DNA from: Candidatus Omnitrophota bacterium
GTDB taxonomy: Bacteria > Omnitrophota > Gorgyraeia > 2-01-FULL-45-10
Direction: 5' to 3'
Assembly: GCA_003142795.1 (NCBI GenBank)
Contig: PLNN01000041.1
Location: 6,286 to 43,784 of the forward strand
Length of the DNA stretch: 37,499 bases
Each line of letters opens with the position of its first letter. The first letter of the stretch is position 1. Under the pieces are notes generated by a model, which worked only from the letters and a program-made list of their open reading frames with translations, was not told the origin of the DNA and searched no databases. Below are positions 32,222 to 37,499 of the stretch, piece by piece. A program made the translations under genes and the position numbers.

Positions 32222-33269
32222 GCCTTATAGGCGTAAAGATAGCCCCTATTGGTGGATATGGTATTACGACGCCATAGGTAAGCGTAGGCAAGAAAGCACG
32301 CAGACACAGGATAGGGGCTTGGCTATGAAGATTCTCCGCAGCCGGATAATGGAGTATTCACAGCTTAAGGGTGGGGTTAAAGAGACAAGCGATATGCCTT
32401 ATGCAGCATTTGGGGAAGATTATTTAAAATATGTAAAGGCACGTTACACCGCAGAAACTTATAAATCCTATAAAACCGCCGTAAGAGTTTTTAGTGATTA
32501 TCTATTGGGGCAGGGATTATCGAGATTATCAGATATAGACTACGGGCTGATACAGAGATTCATTACAGATCGCCGGAGCAAAGGCAACAAAGCGAATACT
32601 TGTAATAATTATATGAAGAATCTTCACGCTCAATTTGAATATGCGATAACTCAGAAACTTATGCCTCAAAACATAATGCCCATTAAATATTCAAAAATCC
32701 CCGTTACAGATTCAAAAGAGCCGAAAGCCTTAACAGAGGTTGAGTATAAAAGGATTATGACAAGGATTAAGACGGACTACCCGTATTTCTACCCGATATT
32801 CTATGTCTATTTCCACACAGGGTTAAGATTCACAGAACTAATAACTCAAGAATGGAAAGACGTCTTTCTTGATAAGGCATATTTAAGAGTTACAAGACCG
32901 AAAGGGAAAAGGAAAGGAATAGACACAGTTGATCTAAGCAATTCACTAATAAAGATATTTGAGAGTTTTAAGGGTAAGCATAAAACTTATGTATTTGTAG
33001 ATGAAAATAGAGAGCCTTTCAGTATGAGGACAAGAAAGTTTATAAGGCGTATTCAGGCGATAGCGAATGATCTAGGCATTGAAGGGGTAAACCTTCACAC
33101 TACAAGACACACCTTCGGCAGTCATTATATTGACGCCGGAGCGAGCCTTGAGGAGACGCAGCGAGCTTTAAGGCACAGGGAGATCAGAACTACGCAGAGC
33201 TACGTCCATAAGGTAAATCCGTCTCATTCACGTCTTACGGGCATATTGGAGAAGAAATTAAGGATATGA
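32199..33269 (+). CDS. int: Tyrosine integrase of the element
   Basis: This 356-residue phage-type integrase has a basic N-terminal arm-binding region (KFGEPYRRKDSPYWWIWYYD), a SAM-like core-binding domain (about 70-165) and a catalytic domain with R210 in HTGLRFTEL, H300 and R303 in HTTRHTFG, H326 in LRHREI, and nucleophile Y335 in QSYVH. All catalytic residues are intact. The gene ends 80 bases from attR in tRNA-Asp. The overlap with the excisionase gene and the arm-site pair at 33281-33300 complete a working recombination module. Confidence 0.95.
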   Translation: MRIQKFGEPYRRKDSPYWWIWYYDAIGKRRQESTQTQDRGLAMKILRSRIMEYSQLKGGVKETSDMPYAAFGEDYLKYVKARYTAETYKSYKTAVRVFSDYLLGQGLSRLSDIDYGLIQRFITDRRSKGNKANTCNNYMKNLHAQFEYAITQKLMPQNIMPIKYSKIPVTDSKEPKALTEVEYKRIMTRIKTDYPYFYPIFYVYFHTGLRFTELITQEWKDVFLDKAYLRVTRPKGKRKGIDTVDLSNSLIKIFESFKGKHKTYVFVDENREPFSMRTRKFIRRIQAIANDLGIEGVNLHTTRHTFGSHYIDAGASLEETQRALRHREIRTTQSYVHKVNPSHSRLTGILEKKLRI

Positions 33270-33280
33270 AAAAAATGAGC

Positions 33281-33300
33281 TGTTACGTTTCTGCTACGTT
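33281..33300 (+). promoter_or_regulatory. Right arm-type integrase sites
   Basis: TGTTACGTT (33281-33289) and TGCTACGTT (33292-33300) repeat, in the same orientation, the pair at 19181-19199. They lie about 50 bp inside attR. Spacing between the two copies is 11 here versus 10 at the left. Confidence 0.65.
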
Positions 33301-33350
33301 ACTTTAGGGGGTTTTTAATGTATCGACGGAGAAATGAATTGATTTTAAGA

Positions 33351-33369
33351 AATGGCGGGGACGACGGGG
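33351..33369 (+). repeat. attR core within tRNA-Asp
   Basis: This copy of the 19-bp repeat covers the CCA end, the acceptor strand and part of the T arm of tRNA-Asp. The element supplies this 3' end, so the tRNA remains intact after integration. Confidence 0.9.
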
Positions 33370-33429
33370 ATCGAACCCGCGACCTTCAGATCGACAATCT
33401 GACGTTCTAACCAGCTGAACTACGTCCCC
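33353..33429 (-). tRNA. tRNA-Asp (anticodon GUC), integration target
   Basis: On the minus strand the acceptor arms GGGGACG and CGTCCCC pair, the anticodon stem TCAGA/TCTGA encloses TTGTCGA with anticodon GTC, and the T loop is GTTCGATC-type. CCA is encoded, ending at 33353. The gene is complete, with its last bases contributed by the element. Confidence 0.95.
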
Positions 33430-33539
33430 GGCTTACTGAAGTAACAGGTATTATATAATCATTAAACCCGTAAGGCAAGATTTTTCTATGCGATTTTACT
33501 CATAGTGGAAAAATGTCAAAAAATAGTGTATTTGGCACA

Positions 33540-33567
33540 TTGCCTGCGGCGCCATTATGACTATACT
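33540..33567 (+). promoter_or_regulatory. Promoter of the zinc-ribbon gene
   Basis: TTGCCT (33540-33545), a 16-base spacer and TATACT (33562-33567). The ribosome site AAGGACGGG precedes the ATG at 33610. Confidence 0.6.
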
Positions 33568-33609
33568 TAATGATAGAGATATAAAGAATTTTACATAAGG
33601 ACGGGTAAT

Positions 33610-33798
33610 ATGCCGCAGAGAACGAAGGCCAGAACATCAGCGGATATAAAAGAAGCGAACGTTATTCAGCAGTCCAATGGGCGCAGAGAGATAGAGTGCC
33701 CTTATTGCGGGTTTAGACAGCAAACAGAGCTGCGGTATACCTGTCTGGTGCATTGCGAAAATCCGTCCTGCAACAGGCTGATGAGAACCTGTAAATAA
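33610..33798 (+). CDS. Small zinc-ribbon protein, 62 residues
   Basis: After a polar N terminus the protein has CPYCGFRQQTELRYTC, then CENPSCNRLMRTCK: cysteine pairs that can bind one or two zinc ions in a ribbon. It is a single gene with its own promoter and a strong terminator, immediately outside the integrated element. It could be a small regulator or RNA-binding host protein. No family name can be given with confidence. Confidence 0.65.
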   Translation: MPQRTKARTSADIKEANVIQQSNGRREIECPYCGFRQQTELRYTCLVHCENPSCNRLMRTCK

Positions 33799-33824
33799 AA
33801 ATTCACGTATTTTAGCATAGCGAT

Positions 33825-33858
33825 AAAAGACGCGCGAGGATCCTCGGGTGTCTTTTTT
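33825..33858 (+). terminator. Intrinsic terminator
   Basis: AAAAGAC (33825-33831) pairs with GTCTTTT (33850-33856), enclosing the palindrome CGAGGATCCTCG, and runs into a T tract. It ends the zinc-ribbon gene. Confidence 0.85.
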
Positions 33859-33877
33859 TATTTTGAGCGGCATTTCC

Positions 33878-33905
33878 TTGACTTTCCGGAAGTTAATAGT
33901 AAAAT
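33878..33905 (+). promoter_or_regulatory. Promoter of the DedA gene
   Basis: TTGACT (33878-33883), a 16-base spacer and TAAAAT (33900-33905), with AGGAGGGG ahead of the TTG start at 33937. Confidence 0.7.
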
Positions 33906-33936
33906 GAATGCGACGGTACGATAAACAGGAGGGGTT

Positions 33937-34581
33937 TTGGAATTCATTAAAGGCATCATCGATTTTATAATACATATCGATAAACATCTTGCTTACATCG
34001 TCCAGAGCTTCGGTGCCTGGACCTACCTGATGCTATTTGGGATCATTTTCGCGGAGACAGGGCTTGTTGTAACGCCGTTCCTCCCCGGCGATTCGCTCCT
34101 TTTTGCGGTCGGCGCGTTTGCGGCTGCCGATGCTTTGAACATTTACTGGGCCTTTCTTATTCTGGTGCTGGCAGCCGTTATAGGCGACAGCGCAAACTAC
34201 ACCGTCGGGAAATTTTTCGGTGAGGCATTATTGCAGAAAGCCGGCAGCCGGTTTTTAAAGAAAGAATATATTGATCGGACGCACCGGTTTTTCGAAAAAT
34301 ACGGCGGCAAGACGATCGTTCTGGCCAGGTTCGTTCCGATAGTCAGGACGTTCGCGCCGTTCGTGGCGGGCTTAGGGAAGATGAGGTATGTGTATTTTTT
34401 TACCTATAACGTGATGGGCGGGATCCTGTGGGTCGCCATATTCGTTTTCGGGGGGTTCTTCTTCGGTAACCTTCCGTTCGTCAGAAAAAATTTCACTCTT
34501 GTCATATTTGCCATCGTTGTAATTTCAATACTTCCCGGAGTAATAGAATTTATGAGGCACAGGCGGGGAAAAGCTAAATAA
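33937..34581 (+). CDS. DedA family membrane protein
   Basis: This 214-residue protein has the DedA/SNARE-associated pattern: ETGLVVTPFLPGDSLLFAVG near residue 41 with its GDS motif, IGDSANYTVGKFFG near residue 87 with a second acidic site, and the RFVPIVRTFAPFVAGLGKM segment near residue 129. About five membrane helices are visible. Studied DedA proteins act as undecaprenyl-phosphate or phospholipid flippases, or in membrane homeostasis. The start is TTG with a strong AGGAGGGG site. It is convergent with, and overlaps by 8 bases, the cstA-like gene. Confidence 0.9.
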   Translation: MEFIKGIIDFIIHIDKHLAYIVQSFGAWTYLMLFGIIFAETGLVVTPFLPGDSLLFAVGAFAAADALNIYWAFLILVLAAVIGDSANYTVGKFFGEALLQKAGSRFLKKEYIDRTHRFFEKYGGKTIVLARFVPIVRTFAPFVAGLGKMRYVYFFTYNVMGGILWVAIFVFGGFFFGNLPFVRKNFTLVIFAIVVISILPGVIEFMRHRRGKAK

Positions 34582-36361
34582 CCGATTGCACGAAAAGCTG
34601 CTGCCGCATCAGGTATATCTTCCACAAAGAATCCACAAATACTATAACCACAAGCAGGATCATTATTATAGAAAGACTTGCATTCAGGTTTCCCTGGAAC
34701 GTATGTTTCGGCAGGTAATTATCCGTGATGTTCAAAATCCCGGCCGCCACGGTCGTTATGAACATAAAGATGGCCGGAACGAACGTTATGAGGCCGTAAC
34801 GCCATTTCCGCGTATGCCTGAGGATGTAGAGAGTGCCGATGGAGAGCGCAAGCGTGGCCAAAAGCTGGTTTGCCACTCCGAACATGGGCCATATAGTGGA
34901 TATGTCGCCGTTATAGACAAGATACCCCCAGAGGAGGCTTATAATGCCGCCCGTTACGAGCATATTGAATAAACTTTTGGAGCGGCCCCACCGCGGATTA
35001 CCCAACTTTACGAGTTCCTGCAGGATGTAGCGCCCGACCCGAGTTCCCGCATCAACGGTCGTGAGTATAAAGAGCGCCTCGAACATTATGGCAAAGTGGT
35101 ACCAGTAGCCCATCAAAGACTTGAGCCCCGGGATGGATGACAAAATAAGGGACATGCCGGCCGCAAGTGATACTGCTCCGCCCGCCCTGCCGGAGAGCGT
35201 TTCGCCGGTCATCCTTTCTATTGTATGGAGCTGCGATATGTGGAAGCCGAGTTTGTGGAAGACGCTGACCGGGACATTGATCGCGAAATAGTCGCCCGGC
35301 AGAAGCACTGTGGCCGCTATGAGCGCCATGATAGAGACGAATGATTCCGTGAGCATCGCGCCGAACCCGATCATGCGTATATCCGATTCTTTGTCTATCA
35401 TCTTAGGCGTCGTGCCCGAGGCAATGAGCGCGTGGAAACCGCTGATGGCGCCGCAGGCCACGGTTATGCATACGAACGGCCAGACCTTGCCCGGTATTAT
35501 AGGGCCGCCTCCGTGGATATATTTAGTCATTGCCGGCATTCGCAGGTGAGGATTGACGACGAATATGCCGATCGCCAGGAGAAATATCGTGCCGAGTTTC
35601 ATGTAAGAGCTCAGATAATCGCGCGGCGCGAGCAATAGCCACACAGGAAGGACAGACGCTGCAAAACCGTATATAGGCAGGATGATCGAGAGGGATGGTT
35701 TCGAAAGCAGGAAAAAATGGCCGAAGCCCGATCTTGCCAAAGGCTCGCCCAGGACGACTCCGGCAATTACCATGGCTACGCCTATAAGTGTCGCTTCTCC
35801 TATTTTACCGGGCCGAAGTTTATACATATATAGGCCGACAAATAAAGCGGCCGGGATGGTAACGGCAATGGTAAACGTGGCCCAGGCGCTTTCATTCAAG
35901 GCGTTTACTACGACCAGGGCAAGGCCGGCCAGGGCGGTGATTATAATAAACAGTATCGCGAATCCCGTTATAAACCCGGCAGGCTTACCGATGTTCTTCC
36001 TGGCAAGGCGCGTCAATGAAAGCCCTTTGGTCCTTACAGACGCGAAAAGTATTACGGTGTCATGCACAGCTCCACCCAGAACGGCGCCTATCAGTATCCA
36101 TAAAAATCCGGGGAGGAACCCGAATTGCGCGGCAAGGACCGGCCCTACGAGCGGCCCTGCGCCGGATATGGCGGCGAAGTGATGGCCGAAGAGGACGTAT
36201 TTATTGGTCGGGTGGTAGTCGCGACCGTCCTTGAACGTGTGCGCGGGGGTCGGATTTTTATCATCGAGAATAAGTATTTTCGTTATGATGAATTTCGAAT
36301 AGAAGCGGTAGGCAAGCGCGAAGACAAGAAGAGCGGTAATTATCAATGTTAAAGCGTGCAT
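34574..36361 (-). CDS. cstA: CstA family carbon-starvation / peptide or pyruvate transporter
   Basis: This 595-residue protein has about 16 membrane helices and typical CstA blocks: [20 protein letters not shown] near residue 36, [20 protein letters not shown] near residue 58, then [15 protein letters not shown] and a [14 protein letters not shown] segment. Members import peptides on starvation, and relatives (BtsT/YjiY) import pyruvate. It is shorter than E. coli CstA (about 700), matching the shorter CstA-like subgroup. The promoter at 36369-36397 places transcription start almost on the ATG, so it may be leaderless, and only a weak AAGG lies next to the start. The true substrate is unknown. 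Confidence 0.9.
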   Translation of the reverse strand: MHALTLIITALLVFALAYRFYSKFIITKILILDDKNPTPAHTFKDGRDYHPTNKYVLFGHHFAAISGAGPLVGPVLAAQFGFLPGFLWILIGAVLGGAVHDTVILFASVRTKGLSLTRLARKNIGKPAGFITGFAILFIIITALAGLALVVVNALNESAWATFTIAVTIPAALFVGLYMYKLRPGKIGEATLIGVAMVIAGVVLGEPLARSGFGHFFLLSKPSLSIILPIYGFAASVLPVWLLLAPRDYLSSYMKLGTIFLLAIGIFVVNPHLRMPAMTKYIHGGGPIIPGKVWPFVCITVACGAISGFHALIASGTTPKMIDKESDIRMIGFGAMLTESFVSIMALIAATVLLPGDYFAINVPVSVFHKLGFHISQLHTIERMTGETLSGRAGGAVSLAAGMSLILSSIPGLKSLMGYWYHFAIMFEALFILTTVDAGTRVGRYILQELVKLGNPRWGRSKSLFNMLVTGGIISLLWGYLVYNGDISTIWPMFGVANQLLATLALSIGTLYILRHTRKWRYGLITFVPAIFMFITTVAAGILNITDNYLPKHTFQGNLNASLSIIMILLVVIVFVDSLWKIYLMRQQLFVQSVI

Positions 36362-36368
36362 GCCTTAA

Positions 36369-36397
36369 AGTATATTGTAAGGATAATTATAAGTCAA
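36369..36397 (-). promoter_or_regulatory. Promoter of the cstA-like gene
   Basis: On the minus strand TTGACT (36397-36392) and TATACT (36374-36369) are exactly 17 bases apart. The ATG at 36361 comes 7 bases after the -10, so the message is probably leaderless. Confidence 0.75.
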
Positions 36398-36415
36398 ACG
36401 ATTTTAGGTTTTTTC

Positions 36416-36443
36416 TTGATATTTTCGCCTTTCAGGGTATACT
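36416..36443 (+). promoter_or_regulatory. Promoter of the small membrane protein gene
   Basis: TTGATA (36416-36421), a 16-base spacer and TATACT (36438-36443). The next ATG, at 36452, lies 8 bases after the -10, again suggesting a leaderless message. It is back to back with the cstA promoter. Confidence 0.65.
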
Positions 36444-36451
36444 ACTACAAC

Positions 36452-36730
36452 ATGACCATAAGAAAACCCTGCTTTTTTGCTTTGATCGCCATAGCAATTT
36501 TTGTCTTTTCCGCGTCTATCGTACGTATCGTCTGCGAAGCCCCGGAATCCACGGATCATTTCATAATGCAGCGAAACAGCACTGCCGGATACGATGAATT
36601 GCCCGCAAACGATACACGATCCGGCAAAGTATTTCCATGCGAGCTTATCGACAGGATCATTCCCGATCCCATTATCTTATATTTGGAAAAACAGACAAAC
36701 TCTCCTCCGCCGCAGCTCCTTTTTTGTTGA
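36452..36730 (+). CDS. Small single-span membrane or exported protein, 92 residues
   Basis: I place the start at ATG 36452. A longer in-frame version (from 36356) would have to begin upstream of the promoter. The product has one hydrophobic segment (FFALIAIAIFVFSASIVRIV, about residues 8-27) and a polar tail ending in PPPQLLFC. No ribosome site precedes it, which agrees with leaderless translation. Neither family nor function is recognised. A cleaved signal peptide is possible. Confidence 0.5.
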   Translation: MTIRKPCFFALIAIAIFVFSASIVRIVCEAPESTDHFIMQRNSTAGYDELPANDTRSGKVFPCELIDRIIPDPIILYLEKQTNSPPPQLLFC

Positions 36731-36792
36731 TAGGACATAATAATAACGAACCTTTTTAAGAAAATTAACTTATTATACCAGGGAGCTATAAA

Positions 36793-37017
36793 ATGAAAAA
36801 AATATTTCTCGCGTTATTTGTCGTTGGATGCTTCACCACGCTGTGTTTTGCCGAAGCGCCGGCCGCTACCGCGCCGGTTAAAGACACAACTTCCGTAGTT
36901 GAGAAGAAGGCCGAAGCAACAAAAACCGAAGCAAAAGCGGCAAAAAAAGCAAAGAAAAAAGGCAAGAGGGCAGAGAAGAAAGCGGCAATGAAGGCCAAAA
37001 AAGAGGCACAGGAGTAA
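36793..37017 (+). CDS. Small exported lysine/alanine-rich protein, 74 residues
   Basis: A signal peptide (MKKIFLALFVVGCFTTLCFA) is followed by a 54-residue mature part made almost only of A, K, E, T and V (for example EAKAAKKAKKKGKRAEKKAA). The product would be strongly basic and unstructured or helical, in the periplasm or on the surface. GGGAGC is the ribosome site, and a strong terminator follows. Low-complexity proteins like this often bind nucleic acid, anionic polymer or outer membrane. That is inference from composition. Confidence 0.65.
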   Translation: MKKIFLALFVVGCFTTLCFAEAPAATAPVKDTTSVVEKKAEATKTEAKAAKKAKKKGKRAEKKAAMKAKKEAQE

Positions 37018-37037
37018 AGCATCAAGAGAACGGGTCA

Positions 37038-37079
37038 AAAAAACGGCAGCAGCTGCATTGCGGCAGCTGCCGTTTTTTT
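37038..37079 (+). terminator. Intrinsic terminator
   Basis: AAACGGCAGC (37041-37050) pairs with GCTGCCGTTT (37066-37075), and T residues follow. It ends the lysine/alanine-rich gene. Confidence 0.9.
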
Positions 37080-37095
37080 GTCAGGAGCTTTAGCC

Positions 37096-37124
37096 TTGTC
37101 TATTACCTTCCGGCGTGTTATCAT
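37096..37124 (+). promoter_or_regulatory. Promoter of the tRNA-binding protein gene
   Basis: TTGTCT (37096-37101), a 17-base spacer and TATCAT (37119-37124), then AAGGGGG ahead of the ATG at 37151. Confidence 0.6.
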
Positions 37125-37150
37125 ATTTGAGAAAAACTAAGGGGGTTTAG

Positions 37151-37471
37151 ATGGCTACTTACGAAGAATTCAAAAAAATAGAGTTGAAGGTCGGCAGGAT
37201 AAAGGAAGTCAATGATCACCCGAACGCGGACAGGCTTTACGTGATCGTCGTGGAAATGGGCGACAAAACAAAACAGGTCGTCGCCGGGATCAAGAATTTT
37301 TATCAAAAAGAAGAACTGATAGGTAAACAGGTCGTCATAGTCGATAATCTGGACACCGCAATGCTTCGCGGCGTCGAGAGCCAGGGCATGCTCCTGGCCG
37401 CGTCCGATGACGAAGGCCTGTCGATAGTAACCCTGGATAGGCCCAGAAAATTAGGCAGTGTAGTGAAATAA
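37151..37471 (+). CDS. Stand-alone tRNA-binding domain protein (Trbp111-like)
   Basis: This 106-residue protein is one OB-fold tRNA-binding domain: FKKIELKVGRIKEVNDHPNA at the start, ADRLYVIVVEMGD, then VAGIKNFYQKEELIGKQVVI and a LRGVESQGMLLAA segment. It matches the C-terminal domain of methionyl-tRNA synthetase, Trbp111 and CsaA-like proteins. It probably serves as a dimer that binds tRNA structure, either aiding MetRS or as a chaperone. A tRNA gene begins 7 bases after its stop. Confidence 0.9.
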   Translation: MATYEEFKKIELKVGRIKEVNDHPNADRLYVIVVEMGDKTKQVVAGIKNFYQKEELIGKQVVIVDNLDTAMLRGVESQGMLLAASDDEGLSIVTLDRPRKLGSVVK

Positions 37472-37478
37472 ATATTGC

Positions 37479-37499
37479 GCGCCTGTAGCTCAGTTGGAT
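37479..37499 (+). tRNA. tRNA gene, 5' part only (possibly tRNA-Arg)
   Basis: GCGCCTG followed by TAGCTCAGTTGGAT is the 5' acceptor strand and D arm of a tRNA. The window ends before the anticodon. The acceptor sequence is common among tRNA-Arg genes, but the identity is not determinable here. Confidence 0.8.

Larger units (their letters stand above)
19065..33369. mobile_element. Integrated phage-satellite-like element in tRNA-Asp
   Basis: About 14.3 kb lie between two copies of the 19-bp tRNA-Asp 3' end. Cargo in order: regulators, cold-shock protein, SF3 primase-helicase, iteron origin, TerS-like gene, long non-coding tract, virion-like block, divergent repressor/Cro switch, serine recombinase, excisionase-like gene, tyrosine integrase. 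No large terminase, portal, capsid, tail or lysis gene is recognised. Base composition is visibly more AT-rich than the host genes on either side. Joining the ends in a circle would place int directly upstream of the 19229 gene, giving one long plus-strand programme starting at the Cro-like gene. A decayed prophage is the main alternative. Confidence 0.85.

Noticed and set aside
36356-36451. Extended N terminus of the 92-residue protein
   Set aside because: The extension spans the promoter and lacks a ribosome site, while ATG 36452 directly precedes a good hydrophobic segment.

Overview
The window looks like a chromosomal piece of an uncultivated Gram-negative bacterium. It encodes an outer-membrane beta-barrel protein with a C-terminal aromatic signature and a LolA-like periplasmic protein, and uses canonical TTGACA/TATAAT-type promoters and Shine-Dalgarno sites. 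Gene content and style (PyrK/PyrD-type dihydroorotate oxidation, an EndoQ-type repair nuclease, YfhO-like and CstA proteins, heavy use of ATA for isoleucine) suggest a PVC-superphylum lineage such as Omnitrophota. That assignment is inference, because no rRNA or marker gene is present.

Positions 1-7354 hold a tightly packed pyrimidine operon, pyrR-pyrB-pyrC-endoQ-pyrK-pyrD-pyrF-pyrE, followed 4 bp later by tRNA-Val(UAC). It lacks only carbamoyl-phosphate synthetase for the full UMP pathway. A strong promoter leads into a PyrR-binding hairpin next to the ribosome site of a 25-residue leader ORF whose stop overlaps the pyrR start. An endonuclease that would remove deaminated bases (uracil, hypoxanthine) from DNA is embedded in this uridylate operon.

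Positions 7355-18985 are host genes: a hairpin-rich spacer, an orphan PAS histidine kinase, a GIY-YIG protein, a YfhO-like multi-pass membrane protein, a 1064-residue exported protein with a clan GH-A-like catalytic barrel, a methyltransferase, an outer-membrane/periplasmic pair, a PlsC-type acyltransferase, and a second GIY-YIG gene framed by inverted repeats beside a degenerate att copy.

Positions 19065-33369 are an integrated element of about 14.3 kb in the 3' end of tRNA-Asp(GUC). It is bounded by 19-bp direct repeats and has paired TGYTACGTT arm-type sites near both ends. It encodes a tyrosine integrase, an excisionase-like protein, a small serine recombinase, a divergent repressor/Cro-like switch with a leaderless repressor promoter, a cold-shock protein, an SF3 (D5/P4-type) primase-helicase, an iteron origin with an AT-rich core, and a probable small terminase. 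A 708-bp non-coding tract and a five-gene virion-like block follow. The block includes an 872-residue protein resembling phage internal/ejection proteins. No large terminase, portal, capsid or tail gene is visible. The layout (initiator helicase, iterons around an AT core, TerS without TerL, cI/cro-like switch, tRNA integration) matches a phage satellite better than a complete prophage. This is the most interesting object in the window.

Positions 33430-37499 return to host genes: a zinc-ribbon protein, a DedA protein, a CstA family transporter on the opposite strand, two small exported or membrane proteins, a Trbp111-like tRNA-binding protein, and the start of a further tRNA cut by the window edge. 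Several promoters here put the predicted transcription start almost on the start codon, which suggests leaderless mRNAs.
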